This document shows positions 28,123 to 37,462 of a stretch of 64,000 bases of DNA, piece after piece (the first letter of the stretch is position 1; each line of letters starts with the position of its first letter). This DNA is from an uncultured Eubacterium sp. (GTDB lineage Bacteria; Bacillota; Clostridia; Lachnospirales; Lachnospiraceae). Under the pieces are notes generated by a model, which was not told where the DNA came from, did not search any database, and saw only the letters and a program-made list of their open reading frames with translations. The DNA lies in NCBI GenBank assembly GCA_947088865.1, contig CAMUHY010000004.1:1-64000 (forward strand), read 5' to 3'. The translations under genes were made by a program, and so were the position numbers.

Positions 28123-28380
28123 TTAGTACCCCCTCACTTCTTTGCGAATTTCTCTCATATAATCTTGCATTTCATCTTCGGAATTAAAACCTGCCTCAAT
28201 CGCAGCACCTTTAAAATCATTAGCAACTTTAGAGAATGCCATGAGCGCAGAATTTTCCATATAAAATCTACCATTTTCTTCAAGAATTACAACTTTATCA
28301 CCTGCTTTTAATTGTAATTTTTTTCTTATAGACATAGGAAGAGTTATTTGTCCTTTATCTGATAATTTTGTAATTTCCAT
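28123..28380 (-). CDS. AbrB/MazE-family antitoxin
   Basis: 85 residues. Residues 3-47 are a SpoVT/AbrB DNA-binding domain (KGQITLPMSIRKKLQLKAGD). The tail would neutralise the PIN toxin and bind the promoter. A GGGGG ribosome site stands five bases upstream of ATG 28380. The gene lies 31 bases after the RelA/SpoT-domain gene and shares its direction. It is the first gene of the TA pair. Confidence 0.88.
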   Translation of the reverse strand: MEITKLSDKGQITLPMSIRKKLQLKAGDKVVILEENGRFYMENSALMAFSKVANDFKGAAIEAGFNSEDEMQDYMREIRKEVRGY

Positions 28381-28411
28381 ATAAGTCCCCCATTCTCATT
28401 ATTTTTATTAA

Positions 28412-30235
28412 CTATTTTATATTATTTTCTCGAATATCTGCAACTAATCGTCTTCTATATGCCCTACATCCATTCTCATTCCAATATTTTTTTTGCTCTA
28501 ATTTAATCACTTCAAAGGTTGTATCCATAATATCAGAACCATAACTTGTTTGCGGTTCTTCTCCTGCATATAATACAGTTATTGAATCTTGATACCGATT
28601 CATATCCAAATGATACTGCATAGCAAATCGTTCTTGACAAGACAAGTCTTCAATAATTCGTATATGCGCATAATATCCCACAAGATATGAAAAATAACCA
28701 ATATCAAACTTATCAAGCCATTTTTCTTTGTTGCCTATAAATAAAATCACTGGAAAATGTCTGTTTGCATTATGTATGAGACCTACAAACTCATCATAAT
28801 TGCTATCAGTGATACATTTCACATTTTCTTTTAATCGTTCGCAGTCACAAATGCCTATATTATCTGCAATTTCACCATAAAAATTGGGTCTTGAAAATAA
28901 AACATTGTCTGTATCCCGATATTTTTCCTTAGGCTCTGCATATACGTTAGAAACAACAAATTGTATACCATCCGATGTTTTCTTTAAAACAGCTTTTGAT
29001 ATCCATATTCTATTGGCAATCTTTGCATCAATATGTGTTGATTCTTGGGCAAAATACATATCTTTCTCATTATATACAATATCAACAGAATAACCAGGTT
29101 CATTCCCAGAATAATTATTAACATATTCAGGAAGCCCATCTAACGCTTCATTATATCTTGATTTAATCCACGCATATATATATCCTGAAGCCTTCTTAAA
29201 TGCATCCATCTCGGTAACATTGCTTGTATCTAAATAGGTTTCTGCCTTAAATACAGTATATGTCCCCAATCTTTTAAACGGTTCAAATTTTTTTCGTTTA
29301 TTGTTACAATCATCAACGCCTAATTTTCCTTCTATATTAAAAAAAGCTTCTGAAATTTTATCATTACATGGTCCAATGGTATTAACAATATAAATAATAT
29401 AATTTACGGAAAGATTTGGCGGTCTGTCTGATGTATTGTTCCACAATTTTGTTATTGCTTTCTCTCTGCTAAATTTATAAAACGCCTTTGCAAGATTAAT
29501 ATTATTATCCAGTATATTGGCAATTTCAGGGTTAATGTCTTCATTGTTAAGTTTTAAACGATAATGACATCGAATCATATCCGACCAATTATGGTCTTTA
29601 TAATGCTGATGTCCTAAATCTTCTATCAAATTGACTAGGGAATCATCGCATAATTCTAATGTTGCCAAAATACTGTTCATCTTTCTTGCTAAATGCTCAT
29701 TGCCATCTCCAAAAGCAGAGCCTTTGTAACGCAAATCATGTTCTATCTCATGCCACCCTTCAAAAGAGTTCGTTCGCACTTGAACCTCAAATGTATCATC
29801 TATATAGTCTTTTAATAAAGGATTTACAATGGTTTTAGCAAGATAACCAGGCAGCTTAAATATACCATTAACTTTCATTGCCCTAAATTCATATTCATTT
29901 GCTTCTGTTGTCTCCCAAATTCCAGGCTCTATAAATAATGTATCTAATAGATTTCTACATATAGATACATCATCTTCAAAATAGAGAATAATCCGAATTC
30001 CAATCAAATCCTGCATCTTTTTATCTTCATTATCTGATGCTTTTTTTCGATACTCTTTGCGCCTAAGCTTATCTACTATGGAATCAACAGACTTTACTCG
30101 ATAAGCAACTCGATAATAAAATCCTGCCTTTTTTAACTTTTCTTCTATAATACTAAGCAAATCTTCTTGAACTACCTCTGGAACGATAATTTGTTGAGCA
30201 CATTTTTTACAAAACAAATCACTATTATATACCAT
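28412..30235 (-). CDS. RelA/SpoT nucleotidyltransferase-domain protein with long unknown C-terminus
   Basis: 607 residues. The N-terminal CKKC (residues 9-12) may bind zinc. Residues about 20-215 are a (p)ppGpp-synthetase-like domain: YRVKSVDSIVDKLRRKEY near 42, MQDLIGIRIILYFEDD near 75 and FEVQVRTNSFEGWHEIEHD, then LRYK, near 150; these catalytic-type residues look intact. No HD hydrolase or TGS domain is present. The last ~390 residues are unlike a Rel regulatory region and I do not recognise them. Known relatives include small alarmone synthetases and toxic synthetases (toxSAS, CapRel). ATG 30235 follows AAAGG. The TA pair and gltX follow on the same strand, so the region may form a stress or defence unit. 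Confidence 0.8.
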   Translation of the reverse strand: MVYNSDLFCKKCAQQIIVPEVVQEDLLSIIEEKLKKAGFYYRVAYRVKSVDSIVDKLRRKEYRKKASDNEDKKMQDLIGIRIILYFEDDVSICRNLLDTLFIEPGIWETTEANEYEFRAMKVNGIFKLPGYLAKTIVNPLLKDYIDDTFEVQVRTNSFEGWHEIEHDLRYKGSAFGDGNEHLARKMNSILATLELCDDSLVNLIEDLGHQHYKDHNWSDMIRCHYRLKLNNEDINPEIANILDNNINLAKAFYKFSREKAITKLWNNTSDRPPNLSVNYIIYIVNTIGPCNDKISEAFFNIEGKLGVDDCNNKRKKFEPFKRLGTYTVFKAETYLDTSNVTEMDAFKKASGYIYAWIKSRYNEALDGLPEYVNNYSGNEPGYSVDIVYNEKDMYFAQESTHIDAKIANRIWISKAVLKKTSDGIQFVVSNVYAEPKEKYRDTDNVLFSRPNFYGEIADNIGICDCERLKENVKCITDSNYDEFVGLIHNANRHFPVILFIGNKEKWLDKFDIGYFSYLVGYYAHIRIIEDLSCQERFAMQYHLDMNRYQDSITVLYAGEEPQTSYGSDIMDTTFEVIKLEQKKYWNENGCRAYRRRLVADIRENNIK

Positions 30236-30323
30236 ATCTCCGCCTTTATTAAAATAAAATATTTTATATTATTATACAAATCAACATCAAAGGGCAACAT
30301 TATAAACGAATGTCATAATAAAC

Positions 30324-30342
30324 GCCACAGCTACGCTGTGGC
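30324..30342. repeat. REP-like palindrome overlapping the pflA stop
   Basis: GCCACAGC-TAC-GCTGTGGC is a perfect 8-base-pair hairpin; a second copy with ATA in the loop lies at about 41143. On the minus strand it encodes the last residues and stop of PflA (GCC ACA GCG TAG). Confidence 0.75.
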
Positions 30343-31095
30343 TATTATATCATAATCTGCCGTGTGAAGCAAATCATTGGCAATCTTTATTTCTTCATCA
30401 GTTGGCGACTTTACATCATCTAAAGTATATTCAATACCTAATTGCTTCCATTTAAAAATACCTAATGTGTGATATGGCAAAACTTCAAATCGGCGCACTG
30501 TTTTTAGTCCCTTTACAAACTCTGAAAGCTTTTTCAAATCTTCTTCATCATTTGTTACGCCAGGCACCAGCACATGTCTTATCCACATATCTTTGCCGCT
30601 ATCTGAAAGATACGTTGCCATATCAAGAATATTTGCATTATCCTTCATTGTAAGGTCAATATGCTTTTGACTGTCAATATGTTTTATATCCAGCAAAAAT
30701 AAATCGGTATATTTCATCAACTCTTGGAATTTACTAAAAAAAGGTTCTTCTCTTGTAAATGGTCCTCCAGAAGTATCCAGTGTTGTATTGACACCTTTTT
30801 CCTTTGCCAAACGAAACAGCTCGGTCACATAATCAATTTGCAGCAAAGCTTCTCCTCCACTTACCGTAATGCCACCATCATTTTTCCAGTATGCTTTGTA
30901 TCTTAATGCTTTATTTAGAGTATCCTCTGGCGACTCTTCATACGCATTTTTATCATTTAAAGCCCATGTATCTGGATTATGGCAATATCTGCATCTCATT
31001 TTACAGCCCTGTAAAAATATAATATAACGCACTCCTGGTCCATCAACTGAACCAAAACTTTCCACAGAATGAATGATTCCTTTAATATCAGACAT
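30331..31095 (-). CDS. pflA: Pyruvate formate-lyase activating enzyme
   Basis: About 254 residues. The radical-SAM cluster motif is CKMRCRYC near residue 28 (CxxxCxxC), followed by HNPDTW, GGITVSGGEALLQ near 75 and the LDIKH segment near 135. It uses S-adenosylmethionine to place the glycyl radical on pyruvate formate-lyase. ATG 31095 follows GAGG; an upstream in-frame start exists without a better site. pflB is not adjacent. The protein ends inside a REP palindrome. It supports an anaerobic mixed-acid or formate-forming metabolism. Confidence 0.92.
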   Translation of the reverse strand: MSDIKGIIHSVESFGSVDGPGVRYIIFLQGCKMRCRYCHNPDTWALNDKNAYEESPEDTLNKALRYKAYWKNDGGITVSGGEALLQIDYVTELFRLAKEKGVNTTLDTSGGPFTREEPFFSKFQELMKYTDLFLLDIKHIDSQKHIDLTMKDNANILDMATYLSDSGKDMWIRHVLVPGVTNDEEDLKKLSEFVKGLKTVRRFEVLPYHTLGIFKWKQLGIEYTLDDVKSPTDEEIKIANDLLHTADYDIIATA

Positions 31096-31252
31096 ATTTT
31101 TCACCTCGTATTAAATAATTCGTCTTTCTACAATAAATTATATTTCTAAAAAAATAGTATTTATCTTTAATTTAGTATAATCAAGTACCTATACATTATA
31201 CCAGTTTTTATGATATACTGTCCACTATAAGTTGTTTTGTCAAATTTATAAC

Positions 31253-31283
31253 AAAGTGTACCCTACGCTTTGGAATGGAGGAT
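31253..31283 (+). promoter_or_regulatory. Leader motif F, copy 1 (displaced from its gene)
   Basis: GTGTACCCTACGCTTTGGAA followed by TGGAGGATTAG matches motif F at 45905 and 51087. It contains a strong GGAGG, but element E separates it from the Hsp90-like start at 31384 by about 100 bases. Confidence 0.6.
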
Positions 31284-31285
31284 TA

Positions 31286-31383
31286 GTGTGAAAAATAAAT
31301 TTTTCACACCACAATTTGTGTCTGCGCGTTGCTTGACACAAAGTTGTTTATGCGCAAAAAGCAGCGCAGAAATGAGGATTATT
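31286..31383 (+). repeat. Repeat element E, copy 2
   Basis: It begins with the perfect palindrome GTGTGAAAAAT-AA-ATTTTTCACAC and ends in GCAGAAATGAGGATTATT, giving the Hsp90-like gene its GAGG ribosome site. A related element precedes the methyltransferase gene at 8782-8864. Confidence 0.7.
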
Positions 31384-33162
31384 ATGAAAGATACATTTAA
31401 TTTCCAAGTAAATCTTGGAGGTATGTTAGATATTTTATCAAACCATTTATACAAAACACCTGACGTTTTTATACGAGAATTATTACAAAATGGCGTTGAT
31501 GCTATAACACAACGCAAGCTATTGCAAAAAGATTGGGATAATGGAAGTATTCATATAAAAGTAGAACCACATCGAAAAATCATTTTTAAAGATAATGGTT
31601 CAGGGCTTAACGAAAAAGAAATTCATCATTTTCTTGCAGTTATTGGACAATCCTCTAAACATGATTTAATGGACGAATATGAATCGGAAGATTTTATCGG
31701 ACGTTTTGGAATTGGATTACTTTCTTGTTTTATGATATCGGATGTTATTGAAGTTCACTCAAAATCCATTGATGGCAGTCCTGCACATATTTGGAAGGGA
31801 TTTCCAGACGGTACATACACACTTGAAGAAGTAACTGAACTTTCCCTTGATGACAGCACACAGACAATGGATGCTGGCACAACAATTATACTATATGCTA
31901 AAGACGAGTGCCAAAAATACTATAATTCTGAAAAATTACAAAGCCTTGTACAATATTATGGACTTACACTGCCTGTTCCTGTATATATTGATAATCTATC
32001 CAAACCAATTAACTATATGCCGCAAGAATTTACTCATTTAGGACAACGACAGCTTTTATCGTTTGGTGAATGGCTTTTTAATGAAAATTTCCTTGATGCG
32101 ATTCCTATTGAGACGCCGCATCTTTCTGGCGCAGCATTTATCCTGCCTTATCATACAAGCAGTTCTGTAAAAAAAGAACATCGAATTTATTTAAAACATA
32201 TGCTGCTTACAGAATCTGCCCAGCCATTACTTCCAGATTGGGCATTCTTTCTAAAATGCTGTTTGAATACAGCAGGACTTCGTCCTACTGCCTCACGCGA
32301 AAATTTTTATGAGGATTTTGAACTTGAATTAGCACAACAGGAATTTATCCTTCCTATCAAACAATATTTTAAAAAAATCAGCAAAAATAACCCTGATTTA
32401 ATGCAAAAAATTATTAGCATACATTCTTCTGCAATCAAATCAATGGCTATTTGGGACAATGATTTATTTGAATTATTTATTGATTATCTTACTTTTGAAA
32501 CATCGGAAGGCATAGTTACTGGCGCCTATTTAAAAACAGCGGGAGCTGCCAGTTATATAAGTGACATTTCTCGCTTTAAACAACTGCAATCCGTATTTTT
32601 TCAACAGGAACAACTGCTTATATGTACAGGATATACATCCGATGAACAATTAGTACGCAAGTTGGCTAATACCTATCAGCTTCCAATTAATCCAATGATG
32701 GAGGAAGATTTTGAGCTGATATTGGACGAACTTTTACCTGTCGAACAAATAGAGACTCGTTTTATAATAGAAGAAATCAATAAAGCATTAGAACCTTTTG
32801 ACTGTCAAGCGGATATGAAACGATTTTATCCAAGTGATTTGCCTGCACTGTACTATATGAATAATGATGTTGAGTTTATCCGCCAAGCCCAACAAGCAAA
32901 AGAATCAAGTTATGGTATATTTTCGGATACATTGTCCTCGCTTATTTCAAATAAATGCAATGAAGTTATTGCTACGGTCTATTTAAATATCAATAATCCT
33001 TTAATAGAAGAAATGCTTACAATAACCGATACACGCCTAATTCAGGCATTAGGCAAAATTTTGTATATCAATGCTTTGATAACAAGCGGGCAGCCCTTGC
33101 ACCACAACGAATTAAAAACATTCAACTCAGAATTATTATATTTAATATCAACAAAAATTTAG
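31384..33162 (+). CDS. Hsp90-like ATPase (HtpG-related)
   Basis: About 592 residues. The GHKL ATP site is plain: ELLQNGVDAITQRK near residue 32 (Glu, Asn, Asp), KDNGSGLNEKEI near 80 and GRFGIGLLSCF near 118. The middle domain has the arginine-bearing segment GLRPTASRENF near 300. The C-terminal half is divergent from HtpG and carries no clear dimer end, and the total is somewhat shorter than usual (about 620-640). Chaperone activity is likely; the accessory setting suggests a specialised client. ATG 31384 has GAGG six bases upstream, supplied by element E. An AT-rich gap follows with a long-range inverted repeat. Confidence 0.85.
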   Translation: MKDTFNFQVNLGGMLDILSNHLYKTPDVFIRELLQNGVDAITQRKLLQKDWDNGSIHIKVEPHRKIIFKDNGSGLNEKEIHHFLAVIGQSSKHDLMDEYESEDFIGRFGIGLLSCFMISDVIEVHSKSIDGSPAHIWKGFPDGTYTLEEVTELSLDDSTQTMDAGTTIILYAKDECQKYYNSEKLQSLVQYYGLTLPVPVYIDNLSKPINYMPQEFTHLGQRQLLSFGEWLFNENFLDAIPIETPHLSGAAFILPYHTSSSVKKEHRIYLKHMLLTESAQPLLPDWAFFLKCCLNTAGLRPTASRENFYEDFELELAQQEFILPIKQYFKKISKNNPDLMQKIISIHSSAIKSMAIWDNDLFELFIDYLTFETSEGIVTGAYLKTAGAASYISDISRFKQLQSVFFQQEQLLICTGYTSDEQLVRKLANTYQLPINPMMEEDFELILDELLPVEQIETRFIIEEINKALEPFDCQADMKRFYPSDLPALYYMNNDVEFIRQAQQAKESSYGIFSDTLSSLISNKCNEVIATVYLNINNPLIEEMLTITDTRLIQALGKILYINALITSGQPLHHNELKTFNSELLYLISTKI

Positions 33163-33279
33163 GTTGCACAAATCAATGGCTAATAGGTGACATAAAATTA
33201 TCACTTAAATAAATATAAATTATTTGCAGATAAAATAGTAAATTTTGAAATCATACAAATAATTATAATTAATAGAATA

Positions 33280-33378
33280 AAAAAATATTGTGTCAAAATA
33301 TTTTCTTGTATAAGATACCAACATTTATTTATACTATATCAAATCTTATCAAACATTTCTTTTGCCACAATATTTTTT
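33280..33378. terminator. Possible terminator with a long loop
   Basis: AAAAAATATTGTG (33280-33292) pairs with CACAATATTTTTT (33366-33378) across a 73-base AT-rich loop between convergent genes. The long loop makes it a weak candidate. Confidence 0.4.
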
Positions 33379-33392
33379 ATTTTTATACAATT

Positions 33393-34483
33393 TTATTCTA
33401 TTATTTTTGGTTCCATCATTGCCAATTTAAAATTTTCATTATAGCTATCTGTGCCGTTTCTTGCATCAAAACTGTCAGCAATACTTTTTACAGTATCATA
33501 GTAATGGTTTTCTAACTCAACAATATTATAAATATCACTATCATTTTTTAATGCAAAATTAGGAGGCATCTTGATAGAAATGGTTTCTTGTGTTTTTGAT
33601 AAATGATGCATAAGCACCCAAGCACTTTTATAAAAATCATAGGCAAGCTTGCAATCCCAAATTCCAATAACCCACTCCATACCTTGCTCTAAAAACTGTA
33701 ATGCTATTTGTGGTTCAAAATAAGTCATACATCGTATAACAGCGCCCATATAGGATAAATCATGTTTATCTCTATGTCCCATTCCTTTTAATTCATACGC
33801 ATAAGGTCTTGCAGCTTTGGCATTGCCCTTATTCATATAATATTCAATGTAATCTCTATGCATTAAATGTGGCGTGTCATGGCAAAACCACATACGTCTT
33901 GATTTTATTGGCTTCGCCATCTCATTAGCGCCTTCCTCATCATCAATTAACAGATGCATACGTATAGCATGACAGCGGTCGCACGTCCTGCAATCGGACA
34001 TACTGTCTCTTCCCGTTTTCCAAAATCGCTCAAAAAGTTCATAGGCTTTCTTTTATCCAAATACACATAAAACTGACACATTTGCCACCAATATGTACGA
34101 TGTCCTAAATTATAACGCTTTACAAGCTTATAATATTGTTCAATCATACCCTGCCATTGTTCAAAAGGAATCTGAGGAAGTGACACAATAGGGTCAATTG
34201 CCATCTGCATAATCATAACATACATTTCACCGCCATCTGGTCCTAATACATCTGGATATTGTTCAAAAATAGTACTAAATTCGATAGCAACTGGCATTGC
34301 CTTTGGAGGGTCGTCATGGAATGTCGCTTCATAAGCATATAAATATCGAAAAAATAGTCGATAATAATGCTCCTCTTCCTCATCTGCCTGTCTTATAGCC
34401 TCTAAAATTACAGACATTTTTTTAGAGCCTTGTGTTGTGTCAATTTTTTGCTGCCAAACCCCCGCATCAAATTTCTTTGCCAT
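33393..34483 (-). pseudogene. Cysteine-motif protein split by a frameshift
   Basis: Two frames are joined by their content. The first (34483 to 33947) starts MAKKFDAGVWQQK with AGGAG upstream and ends in an unconvincing tail. The second (ending 33393) reads upstream of MSDCRTCDRCHA as AYELFERFWKTGRDS, which continues the first. Adding one A to the run at about 34054-34057 (GATAAAAG) joins them as LDKKKAYELFERFW. The joined protein would be about 363 residues with the cysteine cluster CRTCDRC in its middle. I do not recognise the family. Sequencing error, recent inactivation or slippage are all possible; no canonical slippery heptamer is seen. Confidence 0.65.
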
Positions 34484-34502
34484 TATCTCACTCCTATCTT
34501 AT

Positions 34503-35729
34503 CTACCTTATCTCAAAATCTTCATCTACACTAAAAGCAATCGCAACTGCCGACGCATCTTTTAAATCAGAACCTTTTTCCTGCATCTGCGCAAAAACAG
34601 AATAGGTAGCACTACTGCCAATATATTCTCTATAAATATCATCTGTCAATTCGCCAAATGTTCCGTCATTAAATACAGTTAATATCGCTCTTTTTAAAAG
34701 TTCATAATCGGCTAATTGACTTTTATAGACTTCTATCATAGGACCGCTTGGATATGCAAAATTCACTTTTTCTGAATACGTCGCTTCACCAAAAGCATGT
34801 TCGGTACATATTTCTGGCAAAAAGGAAAAACATTCTATTCCTAACACTTTATCTTGCAATGCTTCTCCTAATCGCTCAGGCAAAGACTGATATAATTCTT
34901 CTGTGTCACTCTCATGAAACATCTTTGCAGCAAGCGCAACTTTATCCTTTAATAACTGAAATCCTGCTTCCCCTTCGTAAGGATAAGGCAAAGTTGTACT
35001 CTCTTCCTGTCGAATAAAGAAAAATTGTTTTTGTGAAACAAAACCTTCAACTTGCCATTTTGAAACAATATCCGCCACTTTTTTACTTAATTCTGGACTG
35101 ACAACATCATCAATTCTACATTCCCCAGTAACATCATCGCCCATCTTAGAACCAAATATTTTAACATAACATAATTTTTGATTGCCAAGACGCTTTTTAA
35201 TATCTTCTTTTAATGCGTTCCAATATGTATCTACATCTGTAAAGTTTTCATTTTTTCCCATTCCGACAATATCGGTTTTATAAACGTTCCATTGATGCGT
35301 CTTTTTTGAAAAGGATGTCGTAAGCGCAATGCCTTCCTTCTTATTTTCCATTGCTTCAATTCCTTTCATAAAGGCAAATATAAAAGAACCTAATGCAAGT
35401 CCAATATTGCTTTGAGGGTCACTTCCCATACCAACACTACATTCATATAAAGACTTTCCCCACTGAGGCGCTTTAATATAAAGGTCTAACACAACACCTC
35501 TTTCATCAACCTGCTGTACATCTGGATAAATAGACACATTCCACTTTGGAATCAATACACTGTTTTCTCGTAATTGTGTTTCTTCCTCAATTAAATCAGC
35601 AATCTGTTTTTTTACAAATTCCTTTACATTTTCAGGAATTGTTAAATCAACACCATCAAAATCTTGACTGTTCATTGCATTTTGCATCTTTTCTTGTTTC
35701 TTGTTCTTTAATTTGTCAAAAAATCCCAT
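34503..35729 (-). CDS. DUF6348-like protein of unknown function
   Basis: About 408 residues starting MGFFDKLKNKKQEKM, with GAGGAGC just upstream of ATG 35729. There are no membrane segments. The central segment has mixed alpha/beta character (YECSVGMGSDPQSNIGLALG near 110). It resembles the DUF6348 group in my reading, with moderate certainty. It ends 19 bases before the split gene starts on the same strand, so the two are likely one transcript. The neighbours (Hsp90-like, split gene) suggest an accessory locus. Function unknown. Confidence 0.7.
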   Translation of the reverse strand: MGFFDKLKNKKQEKMQNAMNSQDFDGVDLTIPENVKEFVKKQIADLIEEETQLRENSVLIPKWNVSIYPDVQQVDERGVVLDLYIKAPQWGKSLYECSVGMGSDPQSNIGLALGSFIFAFMKGIEAMENKKEGIALTTSFSKKTHQWNVYKTDIVGMGKNENFTDVDTYWNALKEDIKKRLGNQKLCYVKIFGSKMGDDVTGECRIDDVVSPELSKKVADIVSKWQVEGFVSQKQFFFIRQEESTTLPYPYEGEAGFQLLKDKVALAAKMFHESDTEELYQSLPERLGEALQDKVLGIECFSFLPEICTEHAFGEATYSEKVNFAYPSGPMIEVYKSQLADYELLKRAILTVFNDGTFGELTDDIYREYIGSSATYSVFAQMQEKGSDLKDASAVAIAFSVDEDFEIR

Positions 35730-35820
35730 ACTGCTCCTCACTTCTATTATTTTCCGTTATTTTATCTTTATAATAACATAACTTTATTTAAATGAATATA
35801 ATTTGCATTAAAATTTATTT

Positions 35821-37170
35821 TTACTTAATAAGTTCCATCCCCTGATATATGATAGATGGGTCATCACCTATTTGGTCTTGATTTTTATAATACAACTCTT
35901 CCCAACGATTACCGTCACCATAACAGTCCTGCGCTATACTATATAAACAGTCTCCGCTTTGCACAATATATATATCTGTTATTATCTCATCAAATTCTTT
36001 TTCTTTCCATATAAGTTTATGTTTTTTATCAAACTCATATTGACTGATTACTTGTCCTGCACTGTCAACTCTTATAATATCTGTAAGATAATTGGTTTCA
36101 TCTTTATAAAATGATATGGTACTTCCATCGCAAAGATGATATTTTAATCCTCCATAAATGCTATAATGAATTTCTCTGCATACTTTATCACCATCTCCAT
36201 ATAAATACTGTTCACCATATATCTTGCTACCTGACAATGTTATATAAGTATGCCATATTATCTTTCCTGAATCATCATAATCATTAAATTCATAACTTAA
36301 CGCATTGTATCCATTAATATCTTTTGTCCTTGCATTAAATAATTCTTCAATAATATTTCCATTATAATAATTGGCAACATAATATGGCTTACCCATTTGT
36401 TCAACCTTTTGATATGTTAAATTGGCAGAATCTAAATTCCCCTTATACCACACGCCAGAAACTTGCTGCCAATCTTTATTATATTGGTCTGCCCACACAA
36501 CATACGTATTTTTTTTAAGCTGCATAACTTCCACGCTTTGATAAGCATCATAATCCCAATAAATCGTTGCAGCTTTTGAAACAGTATCCTTATTATATGT
36601 ATCAATATGTGTTAATTTTCCATTTTTATCATAAGTATAAATCTCTTTATCATTTTTATTAATTAACAGTCCATTTTCATCATACGTTTCAACAACATCT
36701 TTAATCTTACTATAATTATAATGCTTTTTTGTGCCATCATTGGTATCACTTTCATTATATGACTTTCTTTTAACATAAGAACTATCTGCATTATAAGAAT
36801 AAGTTGTAATGCTTCTAGGCTCTTTTCTGCTGATATAACTTAAATAATATTTATCTTCAATCAGCCTTCCTTTATTATCATATGTATAAACATTTTCATA
36901 TTGCAAAGACCAATTTCCACTATTGTCATCTTTTTCATGGTAGCCATATGTATGTATCAGCTTACCTTCGTCATCATATTGATAATCAATAATTTGATTG
37001 CACTTTGCAAAATCTTCAATATCATATTCTTTTCCATTAGGTATATAATCTTTATTTTTTTCTTTGTCAAATAATATAAATTCTCCCCAAAAAAATATAC
37101 AAAATTGTACTAATATAATCGTTATAATATATCGTATCATTGCTCCCCACTTAAAATTTTGATTTTTCAT
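35821..37170 (-). CDS. Membrane-anchored protein with YD-like repeats and C-terminal LysM
   Basis: About 449 residues. One hydrophobic segment lies near residues 12-32 (IRYIITIILVQFCIFFWGEF), then a series of tyrosine/aspartate-rich units (YDDEGKLIHTY, YTYDNKGRLIEDK, YTYDKNGKLTHID), and finally a LysM domain (about 405-449: YIVQSGDCLYSIAQDCYG). LysM binds peptidoglycan or chitin-like glycans, so the protein is probably exposed on the outer face. The repeats resemble those of Rhs/YD proteins, but no toxin domain is visible. A GTG at 37179 is an alternative start. It is transcribed alone. Confidence 0.75.
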   Translation of the reverse strand: MKNQNFKWGAMIRYIITIILVQFCIFFWGEFILFDKEKNKDYIPNGKEYDIEDFAKCNQIIDYQYDDEGKLIHTYGYHEKDDNSGNWSLQYENVYTYDNKGRLIEDKYYLSYISRKEPRSITTYSYNADSSYVKRKSYNESDTNDGTKKHYNYSKIKDVVETYDENGLLINKNDKEIYTYDKNGKLTHIDTYNKDTVSKAATIYWDYDAYQSVEVMQLKKNTYVVWADQYNKDWQQVSGVWYKGNLDSANLTYQKVEQMGKPYYVANYYNGNIIEELFNARTKDINGYNALSYEFNDYDDSGKIIWHTYITLSGSKIYGEQYLYGDGDKVCREIHYSIYGGLKYHLCDGSTISFYKDETNYLTDIIRVDSAGQVISQYEFDKKHKLIWKEKEFDEIITDIYIVQSGDCLYSIAQDCYGDGNRWEELYYKNQDQIGDDPSIIYQGMELIK

Positions 37171-37462
37171 ATCTTTCACACTCTTTATAAACCAAATGAT
37201 ACAAAAAATTATAACATATTATTTATAAATTGCTAATAGCTAATATTGATATAAAATTGACAAAGTTAAATACCTCTTATATAATAATTTCATTAAATTT
37301 ATAAAAAATCACTAAAATACTAAGGATTTTTTATAAGTGTACAATAAATTGTTCAAAAAGAGGTGATACATACTATTTTAAAAATATAAAAACAGTTATT
37401 TATATAATAAAAGTGGAATAATTCATTATAGTATATTTATGTAAGTTTTAGGAGGAATTGAA

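Noticed and set aside
33947-34001. Programmed ribosomal frameshift in the split gene
   Set aside because: No X-XXY-YYZ heptamer or downstream pseudoknot is obvious near the A-run, so a mutation or sequencing error is simpler.
35821-37170. Polymorphic toxin
   Set aside because: YD-like units are present but there is no toxin domain at the C-terminus; a LysM domain stands there instead.
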